Below are positions 25,101 through 37,629 of a DNA stretch of 64,000 bases, in pieces. Both the position numbers and the translations under genes were made by a program. Every line of letters starts with the position of its first letter. Within the stretch, counting starts at the first letter, position 1. Origin of the DNA: Plectrocnemia conspersa. Its lineage: Eukaryota > Arthropoda > Insecta > Trichoptera > Polycentropodidae. The notes under the pieces are model-generated. The model worked only from the letters and a program-made list of their open reading frames with translations, was not told the origin of the DNA and made no database searches. Where the stretch lies: contig VTFK01000325.1 of the NCBI GenBank assembly GCA_009617715.1, forward strand, positions 62,001 through 126,000, given 5' to 3'.

Positions 25101-25550
25101 TTTTGGAGCAAAAAAACATACTTCAATATGATAAGAGTATCTGATAATCTATGAGAAATAGAAAGATCAGCAATATATCGATTATATAGGAATTGGGTCT
25201 AAGAATTACTATGTCTATTTATTTAAAACATATGTATTATACATTATTTATTATATACAGGAGCTAACCATGCAATATTTTATTCATACAAATACGACAC
25301 AAGAATTGTTTATAAATCATTTCCTAATATTATTCACATATGAAAAAAATATTGTTGTACTTTTCTTGTTTTTGTCATTGTACACCGTCTTTGATTTCCA
25401 TAAAACATAAATCGTATTTTGACTTAGATGGTCTTACAAAGGCTCACATAATCAATAAATATAATAAATGTTTCGAGACAGGATTTTTATTAGTCAGATT
25501 GATTCATACTAGACTAAAATAACATCCCACTCGATCTCATTCCAACATTT
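25101..25550. other. AT-rich non-coding stretch
   Basis: A 60-codon open frame at 25340-25522 has no recognisable feature. Nothing else. Confidence 0.35.
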
Positions 25551-25910
25551 TTATATTTTCACAGTATGGATGTTTACGACGCCATGGAGAGCCAGACAAA
25601 GTTGCGATAGAATTATGGGGCCATGTCAATAAAGCGCCGCCAACTTTTTTATGTGTTACACACGGAAAGTTAAAATTAAAAAACATTTTGACCCGCGACC
25701 CATAGCCGTGTTTACAATGTCAAAGAAGGGCCGATATTTGTGCGACCCTTTGTGAGCCAGTTGGCACGAGGGGTGGGATTGATTCGGAGATTGCCCAGAA
25801 GGGTCATAACGTCTTTAGCACATTTCGCACACATGGTTGAGTTTTCTGGCGTGTTTGCTCGGCAAACTGTTTTGCTTTTGTCAAGATTCGATTCTAACAA
25901 AAGCTCCGAA
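25551..25910. other. GC-richer non-coding island
   Basis: Strong composition contrast. A 62-codon minus-strand frame (25712-25900) has no domain and no splice context. Candidate regulatory DNA. Confidence 0.4.
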
Positions 25911-26930
25911 TGATATTGTTAATTTTTTATTTGATTTTAGAAAATTTGTTTCTCCCTATGTCATAATGTAAGAATATGAATGGTAAGAGTTTACGATTTA
26001 GTAGCTTCTTTTCTATACACTTCAATGGTCCAAGAATTTATTTTCTATAGACTTCAATGGTCCAAGCATGAAGGTTTACATAGCCTATAATCGTACGTTA
26101 AAAATTTGCTTAAGCTTCACTGATAGCAAACTCATGGTTTAATCTCGTGTATTACAAACTTAGAAGTAATATGGTTTTGCTTCCTGTTTTTTTTTGTAGT
26201 TTTAGAGCACATTAAATTATTATAAAAATACTTATGATTTTTATTTAAGCCGTTCCGTTTCGCTCTATATGTCATAAAACAGTTTATTTTATACACAGTA
26301 CATAAATTATTCCATATATGTAGAAATGTGGCGTGTCGAGTTGTATTATTGTCGACTGTGAGTTCACGAAGCAGCGGGAATTGTATCGTGTTCTTGTGAT
26401 GATGCTAGACGATTCGCTAATATAATCTGGTGTTTATGAATTTTCCTGTATCGTCTCTCCTCGACCGTCTTTTCTATATTATTAAGTGTCATATTTTAAA
26501 ATGCTAAGCTTATGATTAAAAATTGTTTTTTTTTTATATTTGGCCAAAGCAAATGGGTTTTAAATATAATAAATTCTGCTGATTTTAATTAATAAAATTT
26601 TAGATCTCATAAGACCAATTGATTCAGTACAAAATTGTATTATACGTGTCTTATTTATATTAAATTTTTTAACGTCTGATAATTTCATGAAATTCACTAA
26701 CAAAATAGCGAAATGCTCCTTACATAGTAGATATATAATATTGCATACAGTTCGAAACTGTTTACGCCTGCTTTAAGATAAACGTGGTGAGTTTGTACTT
26801 AACCTGTTATATGTCGCTTTATGATATGGGTATATTTACAAAGTAGTATTTTATGACGACGATACAGTACAGTATATCTTTAGTAGGTGTTCTCAAATGA
26901 TCCAATCTAGAACACAGTCTCAAAACTCCA
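25911..26930. other. AT-rich stretch with a short tandem duplication
   Basis: 26011-26066 is a duplicated 24-mer. A modest GC-richer patch at 26330-26480 has no coding content. Confidence 0.35.
26011..26066 (+). repeat. two-copy tandem repeat, 32-bp period
   Basis: The 24-mers at 26011-26034 and 26043-26066 differ at one base. Both contain ACTTCAATGGTCCAAG. Confidence 0.9.
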
Positions 26931-27270
26931 TTGTCCACTGTTTTATGCACGTACTAGAACCGTTCTAAACTAGTAGCCGGTCATTTCCAGGGAACTGCGT
27001 AATGCGACCGCAGGTGTTATGAAAGGATTACTCGGCACACTTAAAGCAGCCATTCTTGTTAAAAGTTATTTGTTCTCCGCAAGTACTTTATCCGCTCCGG
27101 CGAGTTCTATATTGATACACTTTAATGTTTTAGCAGCAATTACTTTGCTGCGCCCCTTTCTTAGTCGAGTTAGAACCCCTGAGGCCCTCGACCCCCAAGA
27201 TAAAGCGTCCACAAATATAAACCGAGCCTTGCTTTATCTTGATGAAGAAAAAGAAAAGTTTATTTGAAAA
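26931..27270. other. GC-richer non-coding island
   Basis: An 82-codon plus frame (27019-27267) begins MKGLLGTLKAAILVKSYLF, superficially like a signal peptide. It continues without family resemblance, and no splice partner is evident. Kept as non-coding with low certainty. It could be a small orphan secreted peptide. Confidence 0.3.
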
Positions 27271-28242
27271 AGCCTTGATAAAAAAAACTTAGTTTAAAAT
27301 AAATTCTTCTCTGTAAGGATCCCTATCCTTTTTACTCGTCGGCATAACATTGACTTCTGCCATGTTCATATATGTTTTAAATAGTTGAAGTATAAGTTGG
27401 ATTGACATTATTCATAGAACGAAGAAATTTTGAATATAGTTTCAAGGCTAGTAGAAATAAACAGAGCTTACTATCTAAATATCGATATGCTTATAGTACT
27501 GTTTAAAAAAGTGTCGTTAACATCTAACGGTCAGATTTTTTCCTTTATGTAAGAAACTTTGCTTTGAAAAATTGTGCCGTAAAGGAAAAAAAAAATAAGT
27601 GTCATATATAATAAACTAATCATAAATTTAAATCAACGAATAGTTGAAATTCTGACCAATCAAATTTATAATAAAATAAAAATACGTTCTATGCCAAGAC
27701 TCAGGCTTTAAAAGTAATGTTTGTGTCGATTTAGCGTAAGCTCCACTGTATGCGAGTTTAGGGCTCAACTTGTTAAAAACGATCGTATGATTTCAACTGA
27801 ATAATTTTCTTCTTTAGTAGCATTTCAGATTTTTTATAAACGTATGAATAGCAAAAAAATAACAACCCACCTTTTCTTTACCTTTTTGTTTAATAATGTA
27901 TAATTTGTAGCAGTTCTGAAATTTCTATTATAGTTTTTATTATCTGATAAATATTTTCAGCTGTTTAGAAGGTTAATGCGTCTTCAATTGAATAAATAAT
28001 GCAAAAATATAATTTGTAGGGACATGATTTAAAACGGTATTTAGCTTTTATTTTTTTATGATATATATTTTTTTCATAAATGGTAGTAATATTGTCTTCT
28101 TTAATCACTAATATGTTTTTAAATAAACGCAAGCAGAGATCATACTATTTAAAAGACCTACAACTTTGTAGCTGTATCATACAATAATTACAAGGTTGAT
28201 TTTTGACGACAATAATTTAACATACGTCAGAAAGGTTAGTGC

Positions 28243-28277
28243 CGATTCTGACCACGCGCTTGTCAGTCTTAACAATA
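28243..28277 (+). repeat. copy 2 of the dispersed CG-rich motif
   Basis: CCGATTCTGACCACGCGCTT, then GTCAGTCTTAAC. Closely matches the minus strand at 11667-11700, in opposite orientation and about 16.5 kb away. Confidence 0.7.
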
Positions 28278-28364
28278 ATATATACTAGATATAACATATT
28301 TAATCCTACATATTTAAAAATATGTGTTGTATTGTATTTATTTTAAGCTACTTTTAATTTAATT

Positions 28365-28398
28365 ATTTTAAAATTCCAATGGATTGGAATTTTAAAAT
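28365..28398. repeat. 34-bp palindrome with 2-nt centre
   Basis: Perfect 16-nt arms ending TTCCAAT at the centre, separated only by GG. The centre reads CCAATGGATTGG, so two inverted CCAAT boxes face each other. It could extrude as a cruciform, bind a dimer, or mark the junction of an old inverted duplication. Confidence 0.9.
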
Positions 28399-29090
28399 TG
28401 ATAAATTTAATTGTGATAAAAATATCTTTTATTAATTTTTAAAATTAAAAATTCTTAAATAAAAGTTTTAAATCTGAAGTGCCACTATTCTTGATTTATT
28501 ATTGTTTCTTGAATTTATAATTTATTCAAGCACAATAGTTACTCCCTAGGTTTTTTTTCTGAACCCTATCAGCAAATATTTAATTTATTTAAATATTTAA
28601 GATTATTTAGATATTTTGAAGATCGTCCTAGATTATCCGTTTTCCGATCAGCTTTTTTATAAATGTCCTATTTTCTAAAAAAAACTGTGTTTTTCAAACT
28701 TTAAAAAAATATTTTCAAAAAGAAAAACATATTTTAAATTTTTACTTTTCACATTTTAAATATTTAAAAAAATAAATCTGTTGTTCGTGATTTCAATATT
28801 TGAACTTGAACAGTGATTTTTTAGTAAATAATATTATAGATCAATAATGTAAAATCTTGATTCAATATTATTTAAAATAGTGCCAAAATCTTATGATAAA
28901 AAATCATACCAATGTCCATGCAGAAATATTTATAAAATCTATTCTTTCTTCAAGAAACTAAAAAATCAAGTATTGTCTTATTTGACTTTAGTATTTTGCC
29001 TCTAAACTCGTTCATGCGTTTTTTAAATAGTTGCATAAATATAATATAATACATGAACCAATTATCAACAAAGTTGAATTATAAACTATG

Positions 29091-29330
29091 CCTTAAAATA
29101 ACAACGGTTGGATGGTTTGGTCAGGAGTGGTTGTATTTCATCGGCAAGACAGAACCTAGGCGACGGTGGTGGTTCCTTAATGGATCCTCGTCATATCGTG
29201 CTGATGTTGGAGTGTAATTACGGGTTGTTTCTGTGATTTAGTGCGTCGAACAGGTCTGCCCATAAAACACCCCAAAAGTTCCATAAAGCCTACCCCTCTA
29301 CAATTAGTCGGCGCTATAATTGACTATGAA
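29091..29330. other. GC-richer non-coding island
   Basis: CCATAAA occurs at 29260 and 29281, 21 bp apart. No coding frame. Confidence 0.4.
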
Positions 29331-29900
29331 CAATTTTAGATTTTCCCAACTGATATGGCTTATATTTTTTTTAAATTCGAGTAAAATTATAATAAAATGA
29401 GCAACGTATTTAATAAAAATTCAAGGTAAAGTACATAAAAAGTGTGAATTTACTTAAAGTTTTATATGATCATTACCCTTGAAAAAATACAAAATATAGA
29501 AATGCTATAAAAAAGTTGGATATTATATATCCAGTTTGATAAGAAAATATGTTTAAAAATGGTGATGTTTTTTTCTTAATAGTTAATTTAATTTGCCGAA
29601 AAAACTTTTTCATTTAAATATCCTAATAAATAATGATATACTAACTGTAACTATGTCAACAAAAAAATAGAATAGTTAAAAGCAATAAAAGATTGATAAA
29701 TTAATGTAAATATATAAAATTCTAAAAAAACTGCCATGAATCAAAATACCTACCTGTTATTTGTTATACATAAACTGTGGTTCCTTTCAATTGGTCAACA
29801 ATCAACTTCCTGGATATTTATAACATACAAATAAATACTACTATCAATGGGTTTCTATTTTCGAAACCAATTGTTCATTGTAGTGTTAACTTTCAATACT
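29331..29900. other. AT-rich non-coding stretch
   Basis: Nothing recognised. Confidence 0.4.
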
Positions 29901-30330
29901 TCGCTTACGTATAATGTTTCATGTTGTGTGCTTACCAGCCGTTAAACCCGTAACACGTTAACGTATTCATTACCCGGACCCGCTATCGCGTGACTTACTT
30001 TAATAATATCTAATTTCCAATCGAGATCAAAGCAGAAATTTTCAGACTTCTAAGTGACATTCATAGGGTTTGTTAAAGATTTCGAGAGGCGAATTTCGCA
30101 AATATGCGACAGAGCTTCTCAATTGCGAAAATATTTCGACTCTAATCAAAGTTTGCTGGGCTTTTGGTTGAGTTTTCTGGGGGAAGTTTGCTTATACATT
30201 TATATCGAATCTAGAGCTCTGGGGGTGATTTTATTTTTATTTTTCGACTGTCATCTTTTCTGGCATTTTTAACGTTGACGTTGACTGCAACCTTCGTCAA
30301 ATAAACAACAACAACAACAAAAAATAAAAA
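29901..30330. other. GC-richer non-coding island
   Basis: A 72-codon plus frame (30054-30272) has no recognised domain. A short (AAC)n run ends the island near 30306-30321. Confidence 0.35.
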
Positions 30331-31230
30331 GAAAGAAAATACAAATAAACGTATGTATGGTGTTGACGTTGGTGCTATTTACCATTGTTAAAATATAAGT
30401 AATTTATTTAATTAAAATAAAAATATAATACATTTTGAGTGTTCATATATTCCATTTGCATGTTATTTTAATTTAATAAATAGTGAATTATATATTAAAA
30501 AAGGAATAAATTAAGATATTTACTTAAACTGAAATAATACGCAAGTCATCCAAGACCGATTAAAGACTTGAAGGCAACGCTCTCGATTTACACAACGATT
30601 TTTTTTTTTCTGGAAAAAAGGAACAAGATAGGAAAAAATAAACAAACAGGATGCCTGCGAGGGAAGCAAAACACAGATAGGGTGAAAAAACAAGGCATAT
30701 GTGTATAGGGGTGAGATCGTAAAATTTCCGGACTGATAATTCTATAAAAAATCATTTAACCTTATTTGCATCGAAAGTAAAAAAATCAGTTGTTTCCCCA
30801 AAAATTTCTGTGTATTTCCTGTATATTAAAATAGTATGCAAGAAAACCAACATAATATTACATATTTTATCTTTATATTTTAATCTTTGTGAAAGCTAAA
30901 AAGCAAATGAAGACTAGAAATATATTTATAAATATAGTATTATTAATAATTTATTTTAAATAACTTTAAGATTATAAAAAATAAGTTGACTTATATGTAA
31001 AAAAATTAAAAAAAATTTTTAAAAAAAAAATTAACTTATATGTGTTATACATTTATGGAGATTTAAATTTTATATATTAAAAAGCGTCACTGATTTCTTA
31101 ATCTTGTATTGTTACAAAACCTTGACACTCTATTGTAATGGTTTACGAATTTGTTTATTTTCTTATAATGGTATTTATGTTGCATATTTTAAATAAACTA
31201 AGTCCATAAACTTTTGATCATATGTAGATG
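30331..31230. other. AT-rich non-coding stretch
   Basis: A purine-rich patch at 30600-30720. Nothing else recognised. Confidence 0.35.
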
Positions 31231-31560
31231 TATATATGTTCAATGTATTACACCTACATTTATAGCTGAAAAACAACCGATACCGTTGGATCCTCGCTTT
31301 TATATGTTGGTATATGTATGTATGCGAAAATTCTCTCCCATTAATTTTCTCGGCAATACAGGAAATAGCCGGGAAGAGTCACACAATGGGAGCGGTTAAA
31401 TTTATATTTTTCCTCTTTAGTTTTTTTTTGCTTTCTGGAGGTTCCTCTGGCGACCGGTCGCCATTTATTTGGAGTGCTCCGAGGTAACAAAGTTATCTTC
31501 GCATTCATTAACTGTAGGGACTGGCGGCACGAGACGTTCGGGTGTGCTCTTTATTTTACT
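31231..31560. other. GC-richer non-coding island
   Basis: No coding content is supported. It ends in a long T-run at about 31559-31573. Confidence 0.35.
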
Positions 31561-32270
31561 TTTTTTTTTTTTTATATCTCGCTTAACTTCATAATTAATT
31601 AAAAATATTTTTTAGCATATACAGTTGTTTTAATAAATAAAAAATATTAATCATAATATATTCAGAGGGCATATAAAATACTGAGTGGCGTAGAAATAAT
31701 ATTATTAATAATCAATTTTCATCAGTTTGAAAACGAACTCAAATCTTATTCTGAATTTGATATTTTTGATAGAGGAGCACAAAGTTTATAATAATATTAA
31801 ATACAGTTAAACAAAGATCGTCTTTCTATGCGAAACACTTGTGTTATTGAAAGCCCCTAGGATTGCCTCGTTGTATCACAAAACTTTGTTGTACTGTATT
31901 AAATTTATTGTGAATATTTCAATGCACTTTTTGAATGTTTTTTCAAAATAAGTCATGAGACATTAGACTGAAATCAAAATTTGTAAATCAGTGACACAAC
32001 CCAAGTATGCACACCCTAGCTATAAGATATCATATATGTAATGATCTATCAAATTTATATTCATATAAAAATCACTAATTTTGATCTTTTAGACACGATA
32101 AAAATAATAAAAAAACACTAGACTAGGGTTTACTTAAAACTTATGTCTTTTGTGTATTATTCACTGGTATATCGTGCTGATAATTAAAACTCAGCGTGTG
32201 TACTTGAGCGTGCTTAGGTATATATTATATAGATAGATGAATAGAAAAATGCATATATGATTTATTTATG
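31561..32270. other. AT-rich non-coding stretch
   Basis: Nothing recognised. Confidence 0.4.
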
Positions 32271-32480
32271 TTTACAAAACAAACTGCCCGTAATACCCGG
32301 AGAAGTCTGCATGTATTTTATTGCATTATGAATGGTACATTATTGCCCAGTGAATGACCATGAGCCGTCATAAAATCGAGCTCTTTTGTTATCACTTTAT
32401 GGTCCAGTGGGTTTATGGGCAGTAATGCAACGCCAAACTCTTTCTCTCTGAGCGAGTCAAGTACTGATGGATTTTTAGAT
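32271..32480. other. GC-richer non-coding island with TTTATGG sites
   Basis: TTTATGG occurs at 32396 and 32412, and GTCATAAAATC lies nearby. TTTATGG is a preferred core of Abd-B/Caudal-type homeodomains. A pair this close inside an island is suggestive only. Confidence 0.4.
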
Positions 32481-35400
32481 TCTCAGTTAAAAAATCATTG
32501 AAAAACTGCACGTTTATGACCGGTTGGGTACTTATTAGAATATATAATATTAATAGTAAATTTTATACAATAATCTCCACTTTGACCCAAAATTAAGATA
32601 CTATAAAAAACAGCATGTGGACTTACGGTTTCTCTGCAATTAAATGAGCATTTGAAACACAAAATTGTTTGACACTAATATTTCAATGGCATTTCACCGA
32701 TTATTAACCATGAACCTTGTAGGCAAAAAATCAGTGTGTGGCTTAATGTATTTAAGTATTTCTAAATAGTATTTTATTGATATTTTATTGAATGAAAAGT
32801 GTATAAAAAAAGTCCTTGCAAATAAATATGACTATTAAAAATACTTTAATTTAAAAAATTGTAATCTCTTACTACTTTGATATTAAAAATATAATCTCGT
32901 TTGATATCTATTAAATATAAAAATAAGCATCTTCGGATCGCGTATGTTTTTCAATGATTGTTCATGTATACAAAAAATCATGAGCTATTGCCTTGACCGA
33001 TCTTTCGATTCAGTTAAAATTGCTTATTTATTACATCATAAATTTTAATTATAAATGAAATATTTTTTAGTAATAAAAATTTGACATTTAGATGTCAGAC
33101 AAAAACATAGTTAAAAATTATACATTAACTTAGATGTAAAAAGTTTTTATTTTAATCAATTTACAAACATTCTATTATATACAAAACATGTTATTATTTC
33201 ATAAAAAAAAAAATATTTTACAATTCTGTTATTTGCTATAATATTATATAAAAACTTTAGTACTTTAAGCAAGAATAACTAAAAACTTTTTGCAATATTT
33301 ATTTTATTTTTTTACTCAAACTCAAGAAAGAAACTATAATTTTTTTATTTATTTAAGTATATTTGCCTAAATATCTAAAACCAATAAAATTTATTATTTT
33401 GCCTTCAAAGCCATATGAGCTTGTATTTAAATTCAATATTGTTACTATCTAAATCTTTGATACATGTTATAAATCTATTTTTTAGTATAATAATGATAAT
33501 AATATTTAATAGTTTTTGATAAGCATATAGTATATTATTTATATAGCTTTATTTTAGATGACTTAGATAAAATTAGTCTGAATATTTTTTTGTATAATAT
33601 TAGATTTTTTTGGGGTGAGCGTTCTATTTCTATTAAACATCCGTTTTAAGAGCTCCAATAGCAGCAAACTCTTTAGAATAGGGTTATTAATAATAATGAC
33701 AAGAATAGAGTATGTGAATAAGGATTTAATAAAATCCACAAAAAAACTGCTTAGAATTAGAATTGCTCTGTACCTTTAATCAAATGCTCGATTTTAAAAA
33801 TAAACTTTCAAAAAAACTGTGTTTTTTTGTGGTGTATTGATTAGTATGAAAGAGCTATTCGTGATGCCTCTTTTATGATCTACTTAAAAATTATAATATC
33901 CATGGGCTACACGTATATATTTACATTCATTAAGAAACAAATATCTTATAATAAATAATAAATTGTTTTTTTCAATCAAAATTGTGTCATATTTATTTTT
34001 TCATATTAAACTAAAACAGAAAAAATATATATTTTTTTTAATAATAACATTAACAGTTAGACCACTTATCTGCCAGCTGCGAATACCTGGATTAATAAAT
34101 ATATTAACACTATCTAACAGATAGTGAGAAATTCGCTAATACTTAACAAATAACAAATTCATAAAAAGTATACATGTCGACGCGACTTAAGGCAATCATA
34201 TCCCAGCATACCTTGTAAAAATTCTGTAGAAAAAAATTAATTTATAATTCCTTATTTACATGTATCTGAAAAGCCTATTTTGGACCGTTTCTAATAAAAT
34301 TGAGTCAACTGAATTATTTGCCAACCAGACTATGTTATTATTTAAAACAGAAGTTGCCATTGCAAGACTAATTCCAACATAATAAAAAGTATATTGCATA
34401 TGTTTTCTATATGTTAATAAAATCTGTTGTCCTCTTGAAAAAAAATACCCAAATCAGTTACCTCTTTTGTGTGATTAAACACATTGTTAATATATATATT
34501 TTATAATTAAATATAAGTTGTTTTCTTGCTTGAGAATAAGTTATGGAATAACATTTTTATGCTAAATGGTAATTTATTATCGGATAATTAAAAATCGGAA
34601 AAAACTGTATGGACTGACATTGGACCTTTAGGAATTCCTGATGTAGTAATGTTATCAGTTGTTTAAATGTTACCCATGTTGAACATATTGAAGACTATTC
34701 CAAAAGTATGATTCAAAATATTTAATTAATTTTTTGTAAATCACAAACCTATCTTATTTTTAAAAATTAAAGCACGATAGACTATAAAACAGTGTAGATA
34801 ATAGCATTTACTTAATTGTCTCCATAGTAATTTTTCGTCAAAAAAATTATAAAATATACCAGATACTGATCTTGATCACAAAACCATCAGTTTCTTATAT
34901 CTGGTTTAAAGCATAGCTTTTGAATACATATAAAGTATGTTTGTGTGCAATCTATAATATAGGTTATAAAGTGCTACTATAATTGTTTTGTATTTTTTTT
35001 CATGTTTTCATCACAAAAGCTTTATTGATTATAACAAAAATTAAAATTAAATTTTTCATTAAACGAAGATTATTCTTTCATTAGACAAAGATTTTAGAGA
35101 ATATCTAGCAAAACCATATTTACTGAACTACTTTTAGAGTATTTACAACAAATCTTCTAGAGACAAAAATTTGATAATGCTTTTGCTGTATTTTAATAAT
35201 CTTAAATTGATCAGCATATAAAAAATTTTTTTGTTGTTATGAACAGTTATTTAGGTTATGTAAAATCAATTCCTTAGCCTAAATTGAATACCCTTATTGA
35301 AAAAAAAAAAATATTAAATACATTTACGGCATAAATTATAAAATAAATGTGAGTGCTTATGATTTTCTTTTGGAGACAAAATTGATAGTTTTTTTTGCGA

Positions 35401-35500
35401 AAGTGTTATATTTAATAATTTATTATTACACCTATATAACATTTTTTAAATTTAAATGCGATTTAATAACTCAAACTAAAAAGGATATACTTTTCTGAAC
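32481..35500. other. AT-rich gene desert
   Basis: No gene. A small foldback, CACTATCT-AAC-AGATAGTG, lies at 34108-34126. Confidence 0.45.
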
Positions 35501-35960
35501 TTATAGCTCTATAAAAACTGCTCGTCTCTCGGTTTATCATAGTATGATTTCAAATGCAATCTTGGCGATAAGTTAGGACCTCGGATAACCAAGCCTCTGG
35601 GTAAATCTAGTTAGGCATTTCACAATGCGAGTGAGAGAATCCCAGCTGAATATTGAATCGGGTGAAATGTCAGTAGCAAACTATCACCATAACAAGGTGG
35701 CACGACTCCAGCAGCATCAGCCCAGGTATCTTTGAATTTCAATTGAATGGTCCTGAAACCAACGGCGGCTTGGGTGCAGAATGCTCCGTGACACTTTATC
35801 AACCACCCATTGTTTGTCCGACATAGAAACTTTTGATCAGAATTCCGGACGAGTGGTTTTCTGGAGCGCGCAGATTTCCAACACGGAAATATGCACTGGA
35901 AACTGTAGTGAAAACTCACTGGCAGCCACACCGCAAACGGACTAGGTTCGATGTTTGAAT
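35501..35960. other. GC-richer island with an unassigned open frame
   Basis: On the minus strand the frame at 35620-35931 reads about 103 codons without a stop, rich in Cys and aromatic residues. It begins at a GTG rather than an ATG. The plus strand has a 37-codon frame in the same place. I recognise no domain and see no paired splice sites. It could be an orphan exon, a decayed exon or non-coding DNA. It lies just left of the hairpin cluster. Confidence 0.35.
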
Positions 35961-36669
35961 GTAAATGTAGAATTGTCTGAGACCAGCTTTATATATTTTT
36001 GAAAATAGTGTTAATGTAAAATGAGATGCTTCGAGAGGTGAATATTGAAATGCAGACTTGTGTTTGTAAATATATGTATTTTAATTCATTGTAATTGGAA
36101 TCATGATTTTATAATGGAATTCAGTTATGTTGTTATCCTTTTATTAGCATTAATTTTTTGTATCATGAAAGTTGAAAGATTTTAAATATATTTTTTTAAA
36201 CTAATAAATTAGGCTGATTTTTAATCTGATTTTTTACATGCACAATTTTGTAACGATTTTCATTATATATTTTTATTAAACAATGATCTAACTGCATCTT
36301 ATAGCTATTTGTTTTTCATGGATTGCAAATTTTAATTTGTAATTTTTTCTTGAATTTATTGTTAATATTCATGTTTGTATTTTCATCACTTTGAATTTAT
36401 ATGTTTATCGAATGCAAAAAATTGGCAATTAAAAAAGGTTTTATTTAAAATGTTTTTTTTAAACACAACTTTTTTTAAATAAAAAAATAATTTCCTAAAT
36501 ATATGTTATTTTGTAATGTAAAATCTATGAATGTTGAAAAGTCTGTAAATGTTTTTATTTATAACTATTTTTTTCAAATTCAGAATTTGTTAAATAAACT
36601 ATTTTTATTTTTTATATATTTTAATTTTTTTTGAAGGTGTGATCCAATTTCATCATGAATTTGAGGAAT

Positions 36670-36751
36670 ATTTATGTTTTTGACTTTCATTGGCTGCAGA
36701 CCTTTTTTTATATATTTAGGGGTACAACCTATGAAAGTAAAAAATGTAAAT
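36670..36751 (+). ncRNA. foldback unit 1 (candidate pre-miRNA)
   Basis: Arms of about 34 nt on each side of a loop of about 15 nt. Long paired blocks are ATTTA/TAAAT, TTTTT/AAAAA and ACTTTCAT/ATGAAAGT, with six to eight mismatches or wobbles, mostly near the loop. Same plan as 37201-37282. Confidence 0.55.
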
Positions 36752-36970
36752 GGCTACTATTGAAGAAGAATGATTGTTTATAATCACAATTTAGTAATTT
36801 TATGATACTTGTATAAGTGAACAACACATGAATGTTCGATAGTTTGTGAATGAGTTGGTAAACAGAACATTTTGTTAAATATAATTTACACATTTATAAT
36901 GATTTTCTTTTAACTGTATGTCATAAATTTTATATTTTGTAACTCAAATTTCATTATAGTATTATTTTAA

Positions 36971-37050
36971 ATTCATGTTTTCAGCTTTTAAATGTTGCAT
37001 ACCTTTTTATATTGTATAAAGACATGCAACTTATGAAAGCGGATGTAAAT
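36971..37050 (+). ncRNA. foldback unit 2 (candidate pre-miRNA)
   Basis: The core GCTTT-GTTGCAT pairs with ATGCAAC-AAAGC across a loop including TTTTATATTGTATAAA. The lower stem is weaker, with a 3-nt bulge on the 5' arm. Probably more decayed than its neighbours. Confidence 0.5.
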
Positions 37051-37200
37051 CTAATGAAGTATAATTATTTAATTCTAAATAGTTGCTAAGCTCATAACCG
37101 TAACTTTTGTAGCTCATCATTATTGTCACATTTAATTACTTGTGTACTTCAATGAGTTTTATATGTCTACGTGATAATTTAACTTTCATCGTTTGTGATT

Positions 37201-37282
37201 CATTTATGTTTTTTACCTTCATGGGTTGCATACTTTTTTATTTGTATAAGTGTGCAATCCATGAAGGTTGAAAAAGTAAATG
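37201..37282 (+). ncRNA. foldback unit 3, near-perfect hairpin (candidate pre-miRNA)
   Basis: 35-nt arms (37201-37235 and 37248-37282) form 29 Watson-Crick pairs, four G:U pairs and two mismatches around a 12-nt loop. The core pairs ACCTTCATGGGTTGCA with TGCAATCCATGAAGGT. All four single-base arm differences that still pair do so as G:U only on the plus strand; on the minus strand they would be A-C mismatches. A plus-strand RNA is therefore the better reading. The length and loop fit an insect pre-miRNA. I cannot name a known miRNA with these arms. Confidence 0.6.
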
Positions 37283-37300
37283 TCGTTCCGCTGGACGACA

Positions 37301-37629
37301 AAGTGACGTAAGTAAACTATTTTTATATTATAATTGTTAAATAAACCTATTTATGTATATATATCCATACTAGTGATTCAATAGCAGGGGGAAAAAATTG
37401 AATGTTTAATGGTGCAATGCGCAAATCATTATTATTTGTTACATTTAAACGCAAATGTGAATACGACACATGTTAAGGTTATATTTAACGTGTTTGTGAA
37501 ACCCTATTAAATTCTGTAAAGTTTATAAACTATTTTTAAATATAGTTCTGACCCCCTGGAAAAAAAAGATGACTTGAATTTTGTTTTTATACAGCTACTC
37601 ATAATGTTCGTTTAACATTTTGTTCTGCA
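37301..37629. other. AT-rich spacer after the hairpin cluster
   Basis: A donor-like GTAAGT follows GAC at 37308. If the cluster lies in a spliced transcript, this could end an exon. Otherwise nothing. Confidence 0.3.

Larger units (their letters stand above)
27271..29090. other. AT-rich gene desert
   Basis: No gene. Holds the 28243-28277 motif copy and the 28365-28398 palindrome. Confidence 0.45.
36119..37300 (+). ncRNA. cluster of related miRNA-like foldback units
   Basis: Three clear units (36670-36751, 36971-37050, 37201-37282) share the order ATTTATGTTTTT, a CTTTCAT-GTTGCA core, a short T-rich loop, TGCAA-ATGAAAG, then GTAAAT. Weaker relatives of the 3' half occur at about 36160-36186, 36500-36551 and 36810-36852. 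5'-half relatives lie near 36311-36340 and 36369-36400. Spacing is irregular, about 150-300 bp, in direct orientation. Each clear unit folds on itself, and the units differ more in sequence than in ability to pair. This suits a locally duplicated miRNA or hairpin-RNA family. Transcription is not shown. Confidence 0.6.
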
